A stretch of DNA of 24,232 bases from Geobacter sp. UBA1603 (GTDB taxonomy: Bacteria > Desulfobacterota > Desulfuromonadia > Geobacterales > Pseudopelobacteraceae). How positions within the stretch are numbered: position 1 is the stretch's first letter; each line of letters begins with the position of its first letter. A model generated the notes under the pieces. The model did no database searches, was not told where the DNA came from, and saw only the letters and a list, made by a program, of their open reading frames with translations. A program made the translations under genes and the position numbers. This document shows, piece by piece, positions 1 to 7,967 of the stretch. The stretch is from the NCBI GenBank assembly GCA_002322035.1, contig DCNF01000053.1, positions 5,026 through 29,257 on the forward strand. Direction: 5' to 3'.

Positions 1-963
1 GGTTTCGGCCATCACAAGATCAGCCAGCATTTCCAGATGAGGGGGTAAGCAAAGAAAGGAGAGTATCAGCCCCGGTCGCCCCTTCTTCATCTGCACCGGC
101 ACCACCCATACATCAAGCGCCCCCTTCTCGAACAGCAGTTCCTGCACGTAACCGACCACTTCCGGGGTCACATCGTCAAGGGTGCAGCTGGCCTCGACAA
201 CCTCTTCGGCTCCATCGCCGGAGGCAGCACCGAGAAAAATCCGCAGGACGTTGGGCATATCGTCAAAATCCTTAAAACCGGCACCGCAACCGACCCGTTC
301 AATGGTCATCACCGGCGGACCACTGCATGATTCTGCCAGGGCCGCCACAATGGCCGCGCCGGTCGGGGTGACCCGCTCTCCCTCGCCGCAGCGTCCATGC
401 ACCGCCAGCCCCTTCAGCAATTCGGCGGTGGCAGGGGCCGGCACCGGCAACCGGCCGTGGGCGGTCTCGACGAAACCGCTCCCCAGCGGCAGCGCGGAAC
501 AATACACCTTTTCTATACCCAGATAATCGAGGCAGATGGCGGTTCCGACGATATCGACGATGGAGTCGATGGCGCCAACCTCATGAAAATGGACCTCCGC
601 CACCGGCACATTATGCACCTTCGCCTCGGCTTCGGCCAGGACACGAAAGATGCGGCGAGCGGTCTCCTTCACCGCCGGAGTAAGGCAGCTTTCGGTGATC
701 ATGGCATCGATGGCGGCATAGTGGCGGTGGGTATGATGGTCGTGCACTTCCACGTCAAACGTCAGAGCCGCCACATGCTGGCGTTCGGTCCGGGCGGTCG
801 AGAGCCGGCAGGAGTCGGCGGGCAGGCAGAGCTTGACGAGCTCCGACTGCAGGTGTTCCAGCGGCACCCCCAGGTCCAGCAGCGCGCCCACAGTCATATC
901 GCCGGAGATACCGGCCTGACAGTCGAGATATAAGATTTTAGCTGCATTTGTCGGGGTGATCAT
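1..963 (-). CDS. larC: Nickel pincer cofactor biosynthesis protein LarC (partial, C-terminus beyond window)
   Basis: LarC (DUF111 family) is the CTP-dependent cyclometallase that inserts nickel into the pyridinium-bisthiocarboxylate mononucleotide cofactor used by lactate racemase and relatives. The reverse frame is open from the ATG at 963 to the window edge, giving 321 codons of a family usually about 400 residues. Visible are the family start [15 protein letters not shown] (residues 9-23), a histidine cluster HDHHTHRH (74-81), and the conserved [17 protein letters not shown] block (about 124-140). MKKGRPG near the C-terminal end is also typical. The ATG start leaves an eight-residue extension before the usual N-terminus, and its ribosome site is weak. 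larB lies upstream on the same strand, but a vapBC pair sits between them. Identity is confident; whether larC has its own promoter in the 137-base gap is unknown, and I see no clear one. Confidence 0.93.
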   Translation of the reverse strand, partial: MITPTNAAKILYLDCQAGISGDMTVGALLDLGVPLEHLQSELVKLCLPADSCRLSTARTERQHVAALTFDVEVHDHHTHRHYAAIDAMITESCLTPAVKETARRIFRVLAEAEAKVHNVPVAEVHFHEVGAIDSIVDIVGTAICLDYLGIEKVYCSALPLGSGFVETAHGRLPVPAPATAELLKGLAVHGRCGEGERVTPTGAAIVAALAESCSGPPVMTIERVGCGAGFKDFDDMPNVLRIFLGAASGDGAEEVVEASCTLDDVTPEVVGYVQELLFEKGALDVWVVPVQMKKGRPGLILSFLCLPPHLEMLADLVMAET

Positions 964-1100
964 TTTGAATTTTATCTCATTTCTTATCGTGACTAACGGT
1001 TCGGGAGAACAGCTGCAGTTTCAGGCCGCTGCTTCTGCCTGGTTGGCATTTCGTTTTTACAGGTCCCCTCTTTCACACTTTTGGCGCAAAATCAGACCAA

Positions 1101-1493
1101 CTACAGCGTCACAACCTCCAAGCCGGGAATCTTCGTAAAGTGCCGGTCAACTGTCAATACGGCGCAACCGTTGCCCATCGCAAGCGCGGCTATCACGACA
1201 TCGGACATCGGCAGGATATGCCCACCATTGCGCAGGGATGCCGACAGCCGTCCGGCAGTGATCCATAACTCCCGTGTCATCTCAAGGTGCGACAAAGCCC
1301 GCAAGGCTCCGAGCACCAGCGGCTCTTCACCGGGCTTCCTGACGCCCTGCAACAGTTCATACAGAACCACGCCGCACGTCATGACTTCGTGCTGTTGCAA
1401 CGATTGGGCAAGAGACTCGGCGAGCGACGTTTGTCTCCCGTTGAAAAAATCGATCCAGGCGCAGGTATCGGGCATGATTTTATTCCGCACCAT
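1101..1493 (-). CDS. vapC: VapC-type PIN-domain ribonuclease toxin
   Basis: A 130-residue PIN-domain protein, the expected size for a type II VapC toxin, which cleaves RNA when free of its antitoxin. The four acidic active-site positions of the fold can be read: D9 (MPDTCAWIDFF), E46 (YELLQG), D98 (MSDVV) and D116 (TVDRHF). All appear intact, so the toxin should be functional. The ATG at 1493 has a GGAG ribosome site six bases upstream and overlaps the end of the antitoxin gene by 14 bases, the usual translational coupling. A second ATG at 1475 is possible but would start only two residues before the first catalytic Asp. RNA target unknown. Confidence 0.9.
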   Translation of the reverse strand: MVRNKIMPDTCAWIDFFNGRQTSLAESLAQSLQQHEVMTCGVVLYELLQGVRKPGEEPLVLGALRALSHLEMTRELWITAGRLSASLRNGGHILPMSDVVIAALAMGNGCAVLTVDRHFTKIPGLEVVTL

Positions 1494-1713
1494 AACGCTC
1501 CCGCTCCTCCGCAGCCTTCATCTCCGCCTCTTCTTCCCGCTCCCAGTCATAGTCGATGGCGATCTTGCCGCGCAGCGCCAAAAGATCCTCCATCTTCTTG
1601 CGGCGGATATACTCCTCCATCACCGTGACAATTGCCTGAGTCTTGGTTTTTTCACCCGAAAGCCGCTGTACCTCGTCAATGAGTTCGTCGGGAATATTCA
1701 GCGTCGCACGCAT
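1480..1713 (-). CDS. vapB: VapB-type antitoxin (ribbon-helix-helix)
   Basis: A 77-residue antitoxin beginning MRATLNIPDELIDEVQRL, a typical ribbon-helix-helix DNA-binding N-terminus of the DUF2191 VapB kind. An acidic, charged C-terminal tail (WEREEEAEMKAAEERERYG) would wrap the PIN toxin. The start is set at the ATG at 1713 because GGAGGT lies seven bases upstream. An in-frame ATG at 1728 would place that ribosome site inside the gene. The stop overlaps vapC. As in other vapBC pairs, the antitoxin probably represses its own promoter, which carries inverted repeats. Confidence 0.9.
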   Translation of the reverse strand: MRATLNIPDELIDEVQRLSGEKTKTQAIVTVMEEYIRRKKMEDLLALRGKIAIDYDWEREEEAEMKAAEERERYGAE

Positions 1714-1730
1714 ACTACACACCTCCATGA

Positions 1731-1768
1731 TATGATATAATTGTATGCCAAATACATCATACCGTCAA
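1731..1768 (-). promoter_or_regulatory. vapBC promoter with overlapping inverted-repeat operator
   Basis: On the minus strand TTGACG (1763-1768) is followed by a 17-base spacer and TACAAT (1740-1745). This places the transcription start about 20 bases upstream of the vapB ATG. Nested inverted repeats cover the core promoter: outer arms TATGAT and ATCATA (1731-1761) and inner arms GTAT and ATAC flanking TTGGC. Such an arrangement suits autoregulation by a dimeric ribbon-helix-helix antitoxin. Binding is inferred. Confidence 0.6.
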
Positions 1769-1775
1769 CACACCA

Positions 1776-2525
1776 CTACACCCTGTTGATGAGACTCGCC
1801 GCACAGGCGGCGCCGAAACCATTGTCGATGTTGACCACTGTCACTCCGGCGGCACAGGAATTGAGCATGCCCAGCAGGGCTGCGATGCCGCCGAAGGAGG
1901 CGCCGTAGCCGATCGAGGTCGGCACGGCGATCACCGGTTTATCAACCAGCCCGCCGACCACTGATGGAAGAGCCCCTTCCATGCCGGCCACCACAATGAT
2001 CACCGATGCCGCAGCCAACTGGTCGCGACGGGCCAGCAACCGATGAATTCCGGCAACACCAACATCGAAGACATGGTCGACACTGTTGCCAAGAAAACGG
2101 GCCGTCACCAGCGCCTCTGATGCGACCGGTATATCGGACGTCCCGGCAGAAACCACCAGGATCGTCCCCCTGCCCCGGATATCGACAGGTTTTTGTTCCA
2201 GTGTCAGACAGCGGGCATCGCCATGGTATTCAGCCGACGGGAAATGCTGGCACAGCTCCCGGGCCTTGTCATCGGCAAGTCGAGTCACCAGAATATTGCT
2301 CCCCTTGCCGGCCATGGCGGTCATAATCCGCAACGTATGCGCCACTGTTTTTCCTTCGCCGAAAATAATCTCCGGCATTCCCTGCCGCAGGTGACGATGA
2401 TGATCGACGCTGGCGCAGCCGATATCCTCGAACGGCAGATGCCGGAGCTGTTCCATCGCTTGCGCGGTCGTAACCTGCCCTGATCTGACCCTTTCAAGCA
2501 GCTCTGTAAGATAGTCATCGTTCAT
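1776..2525 (-). CDS. larB: Nickel pincer cofactor biosynthesis protein LarB
   Basis: LarB carboxylates nicotinic acid adenine dinucleotide at C5 and hydrolyses the phosphoanhydride, the first step of nickel-pincer cofactor synthesis. The 249-residue length is normal. The C-terminal half resembles AIR carboxylase (PurE-like), with VVSAGTSDIPVASEA (124-138), the GVAGIHRLL and GMEGALPSVVGGL blocks, and LNSCAAG, where C224 matches the active-site cysteine described for this family. VNIDNGFGAA near the end is also characteristic. No strong ribosome site precedes the ATG at 2525 (only GGGAACC about 12 bases upstream). The downstream partner larC is displaced by vapBC. No larA or larE is in the window. 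Confidence 0.93.
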   Translation of the reverse strand: MNDDYLTELLERVRSGQVTTAQAMEQLRHLPFEDIGCASVDHHRHLRQGMPEIIFGEGKTVAHTLRIMTAMAGKGSNILVTRLADDKARELCQHFPSAEYHGDARCLTLEQKPVDIRGRGTILVVSAGTSDIPVASEALVTARFLGNSVDHVFDVGVAGIHRLLARRDQLAAASVIIVVAGMEGALPSVVGGLVDKPVIAVPTSIGYGASFGGIAALLGMLNSCAAGVTVVNIDNGFGAACAASLINRV

Positions 2526-2729
2526 TGATTGTACCGGTTCCCAAAAATTGCATCCCGCTTTTTATACCATGGCTGATGGCGATTGGCACATAAAACCTTA
2601 CAGTAAACCGCGCCCAAAGGACGACGTAACAATCGTTGCACCGCATCAAAATAATGTTCACCGGTTTACTTTTAACCCGGAGCTATGTTACAAGCAAACT
2701 GTATACAAGATTCCACGTGAGGTAGACAA

Positions 2730-4013
2730 ATGGGGAAAACTACAGCGGAAAAGATATTTGAAGCCCATCTGGTTGACGAGCCGTTTCCCGGCACCAAAGT
2801 ACTGAAGCTTGATGCGGCACTCTGCCATGAAATCACCACTCCGATTGCCATCGACGATCTGATACGCCGCGGGAAAGACCGGGTATTCGATCCGGCCCGA
2901 ATCAAGGCGGTCATCGACCACGTCACCCCGAGCAAAGACTCAAAGACCGCAACCCAGGCCAAGATCCTGCGTGACTGGGCCCGCCGCCACGGCATCAAAG
3001 ACTTCTTCGACGTTGGCCAAAACGGCGTCTGCCACGCCCTCTTTCCGGAGAAGGGCTTCATCCGCCCCGGTTATACCGTGATCATGGGAGATTCCCACAC
3101 CTGCACCCACGGCGCCTTTGGAGCCTTTGCCGCCGGTATCGGCACCACCGACCTGGAAGTCGGCATCCTCAAAGGGGTCTGCGCCTTCCGGCAACCAAAG
3201 TCAATCCGCTTCAACGTCAATGGCACACTGCCGAAAGGGGTCTTCGCCAAGGATGTGATCCTGCATATCATCGGCCTGATCGGCGTCAACGGCGCTACCG
3301 ACAAGGTCATGGAGTTCCACGGCACAACCATCGCAGACATGACCATGGAATCGCGCATGACACTCTGCAATATGGCAATCGAAGCCGGCGGTACATCCGG
3401 CATCTGCATGCCGGACATGACCACCGTCGAATACCTCTGGCCTTTCATCAGCGCCGAGTTCAGCTCGAAAGAGGCCGCGCTGGCCGCATACTCGCAATGG
3501 TCGGCCGATGCTGATGCCGAGTATGATCAGGTCATCGACATCAATGTCACCAACCTGAAGCCGACCGTTACGTTCGGCTATAAACCCGATCAGGTCAAAC
3601 CGATTGACGAAATCGCCGGAGCACCGGTCGACCAGGTTTACATGGGTTCCTGCACCAACGGCCGCTTGGAGGACCTGCGCATTGCGGCAGCAGTTCTCAA
3701 GGGTCACAAACTGGCGCCGAACGTCCGCGGCATCCTCTCGCCGGCAACGCCGAAAATCCAGCAGGAGGCCATGAAGGAAGGCCTGATCGACATTTTCATG
3801 GAAGCCGGATTCTGCGTCACCAACCCGACCTGCGGCGCCTGTCTCGGCATGAGCAACGGTGTCCTGGCCGAAGGCGAGGTGTGCGCCTCCACCACCAACC
3901 GCAACTTCATGGGACGCATGGGCAAAGGGGGCATGGTGCACCTCATGTCGCCGGCCACGGCGGCGGCTTCGGCGATTGAGGGTAAAATAGCAGACCCCCG
4001 TAAATATCTTTAA
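2730..4013 (+). CDS. leuC: 3-isopropylmalate dehydratase large subunit
   Basis: The large, iron-sulfur subunit of isopropylmalate isomerase, which interconverts 2- and 3-isopropylmalate in leucine synthesis together with LeuD. At 427 residues it belongs to the shorter LeuC2 (archaeal/HACN-like) class rather than the roughly 465-residue enterobacterial type. Cluster ligands are seen at C308 (GSCTNGR), C368 and C371 (PTCGACLG). MGDSHTCTHGAFGAFAAGIGTT is another aconitase-superfamily signature, and GMSNGVLAEGEVCASTTNRNF closes the active-site region. GAGGT lies seven bases before the ATG. The 204-base gap upstream (2526-2729) shows no convincing promoter and no leucine-rich leader peptide. Homoaconitase or dimethylmalate dehydratase relatives share the fold, but the pairing with leuD supports the leucine role. 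Confidence 0.92.
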   Translation: MGKTTAEKIFEAHLVDEPFPGTKVLKLDAALCHEITTPIAIDDLIRRGKDRVFDPARIKAVIDHVTPSKDSKTATQAKILRDWARRHGIKDFFDVGQNGVCHALFPEKGFIRPGYTVIMGDSHTCTHGAFGAFAAGIGTTDLEVGILKGVCAFRQPKSIRFNVNGTLPKGVFAKDVILHIIGLIGVNGATDKVMEFHGTTIADMTMESRMTLCNMAIEAGGTSGICMPDMTTVEYLWPFISAEFSSKEAALAAYSQWSADADAEYDQVIDINVTNLKPTVTFGYKPDQVKPIDEIAGAPVDQVYMGSCTNGRLEDLRIAAAVLKGHKLAPNVRGILSPATPKIQQEAMKEGLIDIFMEAGFCVTNPTCGACLGMSNGVLAEGEVCASTTNRNFMGRMGKGGMVHLMSPATAAASAIEGKIADPRKYL

Positions 4014-4026
4014 GCCAGAGGCAATG

Positions 4027-4124
4027 GAACACGGATTAGGCGCATGCGACGGTTTTACGCAAACTATAGAATTATTTCGGCATTATCAGCGTTAATCCGC
4101 CAAAATCAGATGTGATCCGCGTTC
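4027..4124. repeat. 98-base intergenic hairpin element between leuC and leuD
   Basis: The ends are near-perfect inverted repeats: GAACACGGAT at 4027-4036 and ATCCGCGTTC at 4115-4124 (nine of ten pair). The inside carries several variants of GGATTA, GTTAATCCGCC and GATCCGCG in both orientations. Base composition and repetition differ from the coding sequence on both sides. It looks like a degenerate REP-like or MITE-like intergenic element. From memory, similar GGATTA/TAATCCGC-rich hairpins are common in many bacterial genomes. It is the only copy in this window. Confidence 0.6.
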
Positions 4125-4178
4125 TCTTATGATGACTTTTATCAATCTTGAACTTATCTTCTTGCAAGGAGTTACCAT

Positions 4179-4706
4179 ATGAAAACCTTCGGAGGGCCGG
4201 TCCTCTTTCTCGACCGTAGCGACATCAACACCGATGAGATCATCCCGGCCAAGTACCTGACCGAGATCACCAAGGAAGACCTGAAGCCCTATATTCTTGA
4301 AGACCTGAAACTGCCCGGCTTTGATCCCAAGGGGCCGAAAACAAAAACGGCGAAAGTAATCGTATCGCGTGCCAACTTTGGCTGCGGATCATCCCGCGAG
4401 CACGCCCCCTGGGTGTTTGAGGTCAACGGCATCACCGCCGTCATCGCCGAATCATTCGCCCGCATCTTCCGCCAGAACATGTTCAACTGCGGTATGGCGG
4501 CAATTGAATTGCCCGCGGCCGATATCGACCTGATCATGTCCCACGCCGGTGACGACGATGCTGCCATGACGATCGACATCGAGGCCGGCTCGCTGACCAT
4601 GAGCGGCGGCGGAAAAACAAAGAGCTTCAATTTCGAGATATCGCCCTTCGACAAGGCACTGGTGCTGGCCGGCGGCTGGGTCGACTACGCCGACAGCAAG
4701 TACTGA
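4179..4706 (+). CDS. leuD: 3-isopropylmalate dehydratase small subunit
   Basis: The swivel-domain small subunit that pairs with LeuC. The 175-residue length fits the short LeuD class that accompanies LeuC2-type large subunits. Visible hallmarks are DINTDEIIPAKYL (15-27), NFGCGSSREHAPW, which is the substrate-loop signature, and ESFARIFRQNMFNCG. AAGGAG lies seven bases before the ATG. It is separated from leuC by 165 bases that contain a hairpin repeat, yet follows it on the same strand and is followed by a strong terminator, so both are probably one transcription unit. No leuA or leuB is present nearby. Confidence 0.93.
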   Translation: MKTFGGPVLFLDRSDINTDEIIPAKYLTEITKEDLKPYILEDLKLPGFDPKGPKTKTAKVIVSRANFGCGSSREHAPWVFEVNGITAVIAESFARIFRQNMFNCGMAAIELPAADIDLIMSHAGDDDAAMTIDIEAGSLTMSGGGKTKSFNFEISPFDKALVLAGGWVDYADSKY

Positions 4707-4732
4707 CCAGCAACCAGCGATATAACCCGATT

Positions 4733-4763
4733 AAAAAACCCGCGTAACATTCGCGGGTTTTTT
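4733..4763. terminator. Bidirectional rho-independent terminator
   Basis: AAAAAACCCGCG and CGCGGGTTTTTT flank a seven-base loop (TAACATT). The stem is perfect, with a T tract on both strands, so it can end leuCD transcription on plus and the chemoreceptor/DUF3187 transcript on minus. Confidence 0.93.
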
Positions 4764-4780
4764 AATGTGCCAGAAACATA

Positions 4781-5791
4781 TCAGAAACGCTTTGAGACCC
4801 CGAGATGAAAGGTGACGTCCGGGGCCGTAGCAACCGCCACATCCTCTGATACACCAATATCGAGGAGGTACCCTCCCGGCAGCAGCAGGGCACCGCCACT
4901 GGTCAGCATAAGCGATGCTGATGACAGCTCCGTAAGGGAACTGCCCCTGTACAACGGTGTATGGCCGTTAATCTGGAATTTAAACGAGATCCAGGGGGTC
5001 GGCCCCCAGCCAAAACCGGCACCCCCCACACCGACCAGATTGTTCTGCTGGTCAGCCAGCACTGCACCGCGGCTCAAGACCATCGCCCCGGCCGAACCGA
5101 ACACCCCCAGCATCCCCCATTCGGTCTGCCTGTTCATCCCGCCGCAGAGGTACAGGGTGGTATCTGTGCTGCCGCTCCCCCTAAGCTCGGTGCTGTCACC
5201 TGTGGGAAGCTTGAGCTGACCGCGCAGGACCAGGCTGTCATACTCATCTGCGGGGTGCGCTTCGTAAAGCGTAAAGGCAGCCGAAAGACTGATATCGCCG
5301 ATTCCGCCTCCGGAACGCTCCATAGTCAGCCTTCGACTGCCGTCACGATCATAACGGTAGCCGAACCGGTTCCTGGGCGCGCTGTCACGCCCCCCCTGGG
5401 GCAACTGGAAGATCCGGTGCCAGTCAATTATGAAACTGTCCAGGAATCCGCCCCCCTGCTCCAGAAATGGGATTTCGATGCCGGCTTCAAGCCTGTCACG
5501 TACTCCGTACCGGGCGGCAAGCGTCCAGCGGTACGATTCGCCGTCAAGCACAATCCTCTCACGGGGGGTAGCATTGACGGTATAGGTACTGGCCAGATCC
5601 AGAGTCAGGGACAACTCCGTCCGTCCCTGGGGGACGGTTTCCGGTGATGTTTCGGACGGTATGCCGAAGATGTGTGCCTGGGGAGAACGGTTGGCGGTGC
5701 GAAAGGGAGTGACCAGCATATCGGCTGCCAGTGCCTGTTCAGCCAGGCACAGGACAAGCATCAGTACAAGAGGTATCTGCCTTCTACTCAT
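4781..5791 (-). CDS. DUF3187-family outer-membrane protein
   Basis: A 336-residue exported protein. The start is placed at the ATG at 5791 because it begins an ideal signal peptide ([22 protein letters not shown], cleavage near residue 22), whereas the open frame upstream of it lies inside the chemoreceptor gene. The mature part is rich in alternating hydrophobic beta-strand patterns and ends in Phe (GVSKRF), as outer-membrane barrels do. Features of DUF3187 include the [19 protein letters not shown] and QLKLPTGDS blocks. The start codon overlaps the upstream gene's stop (ATGAGTAG, eight bases), which implies coupled translation. Function is unknown; a barrel in the outer membrane is inferred. 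Confidence 0.85.
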   Translation of the reverse strand: MSRRQIPLVLMLVLCLAEQALAADMLVTPFRTANRSPQAHIFGIPSETSPETVPQGRTELSLTLDLASTYTVNATPRERIVLDGESYRWTLAARYGVRDRLEAGIEIPFLEQGGGFLDSFIIDWHRIFQLPQGGRDSAPRNRFGYRYDRDGSRRLTMERSGGGIGDISLSAAFTLYEAHPADEYDSLVLRGQLKLPTGDSTELRGSGSTDTTLYLCGGMNRQTEWGMLGVFGSAGAMVLSRGAVLADQQNNLVGVGGAGFGWGPTPWISFKFQINGHTPLYRGSSLTELSSASLMLTSGGALLLPGGYLLDIGVSEDVAVATAPDVTFHLGVSKRF

Positions 5792-7478
5792 ACTGCAAGG
5801 CATCATCAGGCAGCGATTCCAGGTTTTCCTCCCGGAACTGCTGAACCAGGCGGTCCAGCGTTTTGAAGCCTTCCAGAATCTGCCGGGTTTCACCGGCATT
5901 GGCCGCAATCAGGCTGTCAACCTTACGAACCGCTGACACCGCCCGCTCGGCGACCTCAATCTGCCGAGAAGCTTCCTCTTTCAACTCTTTGGTCCGCTCG
6001 TTATCCTCCATGACACTGCGCAGATAGAGCCGGTTACCCTTGGCCTGTTCCTGGGCCGACGAATTGATCCGATGGGCCAGTTCACGCATATGCTCCAGAT
6101 TTTTGACGATCTGACTGGTGCCCTGCTGCTGGTGTTCGGTACTGATTGTAATCTGCTGGACACGTTCGAGGTTTTTCTCGGCTTCTTCGGCGATCCGCTG
6201 AATTCCGGCAGCCTGTTCGCTGGTTTCGCCGGCGATCCTCGACACCATCCCGGAAGCATCCTCGGCACTGCGCTCAATTTTTACCAGAGCATCGTTGGCC
6301 AGGGCAGAGATCTTAACCCCCTCCTTGACCTTGTCTTTGCCCTGGGTGACCGAACGCTGGACCGCTGACGTCTCCTTCTGAATATTACGGACGAGGTCTT
6401 CAATCTCCCGGGTCGAGGCCGACGTACGATGGGCCAGGGAACGGACCTCTTCGGCCACAACAGCAAAGGCTCTGCCCCGCTCACCGGCCTGGGCGGCAAT
6501 AATCGAAGCATTCAGCGAGAGCAGGTTGGTTTGCTCAACCACCTCCTGGATGACATTCAGGAATTCTCCCACCCGGGCAGAATACCGGGACAAACGGTTA
6601 ATCGAATCGAACGATTCGTCATTGCTCTTCTCGATTTCCTGCATCGCATTCAAGGTGGCCGCCATGCTGCGCAGACCCTGCTGGGCCTGGGCCCGGACAT
6701 TTTCGGAAGCAGCCGCTCCCCGCACGGCATTATCCTGGACCGTTGACTGTGATGCACTGATCAGGCTGATCGATGCCGCTGTCTGCTGGGTCGAGGCCGA
6801 AAGGCCGCGAATATTGCCGGCCGTCTCGCGGATCGCACGGGCCATTTCTTCGATAGAGCTGGACGTTTCAAGCACAAACGAGGAATACTGGTTGATATTT
6901 TCGGCAATTGCATCGGTGGTAGCACTCATCTCGGCCGAGATCGAAGCGCGTTCGTCGGTACGCCCGGAAAGGTCTTCAATTTCGGCAATCACACCGGTGA
7001 AAGCCCTGTTGAGGCCTTCCATGGCCGAAACCGCATCACGGACCTGGATAACCTCCTTTTCATCGCCGGTCATCAAGCCGTGCAGGGCAAGCCCCAAGGT
7101 CTCCTCGGCAGCGGCGATCTGTTCCAGAAGTGACCGGTATGAGGCGTTTTGTTCCTGGAGTAACGCCAACACCCGCGAGAACTGCTCCATCAGGTCCCGG
7201 AGCACATCCTGCGAATCGGAATCCGGGGCAGAGACTCCATCGCCGCAGATTTCGACCGCCCGCCGGAACTGTTCCCGCCGCAGATCATTCAGTGTGCCGG
7301 CACACATCCCGGAACAGATCAGCCCTGAAACCAGGCCGGACGCCATAATCATGCCGCAGACAACCGCCCCGGCACCTGCAGCAAAAGAGCCTGCTGACAC
7401 AACGGCTGCAAGCGCCAGTGATGAAACCAGCATCCGTGATCTGAGACCCGCCATTCCCGCCTGCTGTCTGTCTGCCAT
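5784..7478 (-). CDS. Methyl-accepting chemotaxis protein without a periplasmic sensor domain
   Basis: A 564-residue chemoreceptor-like protein. Two Gly/Ala-rich membrane segments (about 16-37 and 38-58) are joined almost directly, leaving no periplasmic domain. A long alpha-helical region follows, and the signalling hairpin tip lies around 312-350 ([16 protein letters not shown], then [22 protein letters not shown]). The tip differs from the canonical LNAAIEAARAGE at several sites but keeps the CheA/CheW-contacting core. There is no obvious HAMP domain and no C-terminal CheR-binding pentapeptide. It may sense a membrane or cytoplasmic cue. It overlaps and probably co-expresses with the DUF3187 gene. 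No other che genes are in the window. The ATG at 7478 has only a distant AGGGG; an ATG at 7454 is an alternative. Confidence 0.88.
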   Translation of the reverse strand: MADRQQAGMAGLRSRMLVSSLALAAVVSAGSFAAGAGAVVCGMIMASGLVSGLICSGMCAGTLNDLRREQFRRAVEICGDGVSAPDSDSQDVLRDLMEQFSRVLALLQEQNASYRSLLEQIAAAEETLGLALHGLMTGDEKEVIQVRDAVSAMEGLNRAFTGVIAEIEDLSGRTDERASISAEMSATTDAIAENINQYSSFVLETSSSIEEMARAIRETAGNIRGLSASTQQTAASISLISASQSTVQDNAVRGAAASENVRAQAQQGLRSMAATLNAMQEIEKSNDESFDSINRLSRYSARVGEFLNVIQEVVEQTNLLSLNASIIAAQAGERGRAFAVVAEEVRSLAHRTSASTREIEDLVRNIQKETSAVQRSVTQGKDKVKEGVKISALANDALVKIERSAEDASGMVSRIAGETSEQAAGIQRIAEEAEKNLERVQQITISTEHQQQGTSQIVKNLEHMRELAHRINSSAQEQAKGNRLYLRSVMEDNERTKELKEEASRQIEVAERAVSAVRKVDSLIAANAGETRQILEGFKTLDRLVQQFREENLESLPDDALQYE

Positions 7479-7515
7479 AAGCGTTGGTGCCCCTTTTGTC
7501 CGGTTGATTGTGTCG

Positions 7516-7545
7516 CTTGTATCATGGGGGCTGTCTGGCTGTCAA
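7516..7545 (-). promoter_or_regulatory. Predicted sigma-70-type promoter of the chemoreceptor operon
   Basis: On the minus strand TTGACA (perfect, 7540-7545), an 18-base spacer and TACAAG (7516-7521) lie about 37 bases upstream of the start codon. The flagellar sigma-28 pattern was not seen. Confidence 0.5.
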
Positions 7546-7654
7546 TCGGGCAGAGCGAATGATTTTCTGGCATGTTATGCCGATTCGGGGTACCGTGTAT
7601 TTCATTCGGGCTGATCAGGGCAGGCATTGCAAACAGATCACCCGTTTCACATGC

Positions 7655-7683
7655 TTGATTTTTTATGTCAGCAGTGCAATACT
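7655..7683 (+). promoter_or_regulatory. Predicted tatA promoter
   Basis: TTGATT (7655-7660), a 17-base spacer and AATACT (7678-7683) preceded by TGC, which would act as an extended -10. The tatA ATG is about 28 bases downstream. Confidence 0.4.
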
Positions 7684-7711
7684 CCGCCCACTACTCAAAC
7701 AGGAGGATCCC

Positions 7712-7900
7712 ATGTTTGGATTTGGTATGCCCGAACTGATCATAATTCTGGTCATTGTGCTGGTGGTGTTTGGCGCAGGACGCCTTCCGGAAATCGGCGG
7801 AGCACTGGGCAAGAGTATCCGGAATTTCAAGAAAGCGTCGGATGGGAAGGATGAGATCGAGATCAAGCCGAAGAGCGACGAGGGCGACAAAAAAGCCTGA
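7712..7900 (+). CDS. tatA: Twin-arginine translocase subunit TatA/TatE
   Basis: A 62-residue TatA-type protein, the pore-forming component that exports folded proteins carrying twin-arginine signals. It has a short N-terminus, one membrane helix (about residues 7-21, [16 protein letters not shown]), the [10 protein letters not shown] hinge, an amphipathic helix ([13 protein letters not shown]) and a charged tail. The start at 7712 has AGGAGG five bases upstream. The frame is open further upstream, but that part has no family resemblance. It stands alone with its own terminator; no tatB or tatC is nearby. TatA and TatE cannot be separated by sequence alone. Confidence 0.93.
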   Translation: MFGFGMPELIIILVIVLVVFGAGRLPEIGGALGKSIRNFKKASDGKDEIEIKPKSDEGDKKA

Positions 7901-7929
7901 ACCGCTGGAGCAGGCAACAGGCCGTACAC

Positions 7930-7959
7930 GGGGAGCGACTCTACAGCCGCTCCCCTTTT
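7930..7959 (+). terminator. Rho-independent terminator of tatA
   Basis: GGGGAGCG (7930-7937) and CGCTCCCC (7948-7955) form a perfect eight-pair stem with a ten-base loop followed by TTTT. It lies between the convergent tatA and aminotransferase genes. Confidence 0.85.
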
Positions 7960-7967
7960 CATTGTTT

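Noticed and set aside
397..933. 178-codon plus-strand frame opposite larC
   Set aside because: The minus strand encodes continuous LarC; the plus frame has no recognisable motifs.
1081..1740. 219-codon plus-strand frame opposite vapBC
   Set aside because: Antisense shadow of two genes with clear family motifs, ribosome sites and a promoter on the minus strand.
2526..2729. Leucine attenuator or T-box before leuC
   Set aside because: No short frame with leucine codons and no terminator was seen in this gap.
2548..2805. Open frame of 85 codons overlapping the start of leuC
   Set aside because: It begins with TTG, has no ribosome site, overlaps leuC by 76 bases in another frame and resembles no family.
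5792..5908. N-terminal extension of the DUF3187 protein
   Set aside because: It lies within the chemoreceptor gene in another frame and would bury the signal peptide.
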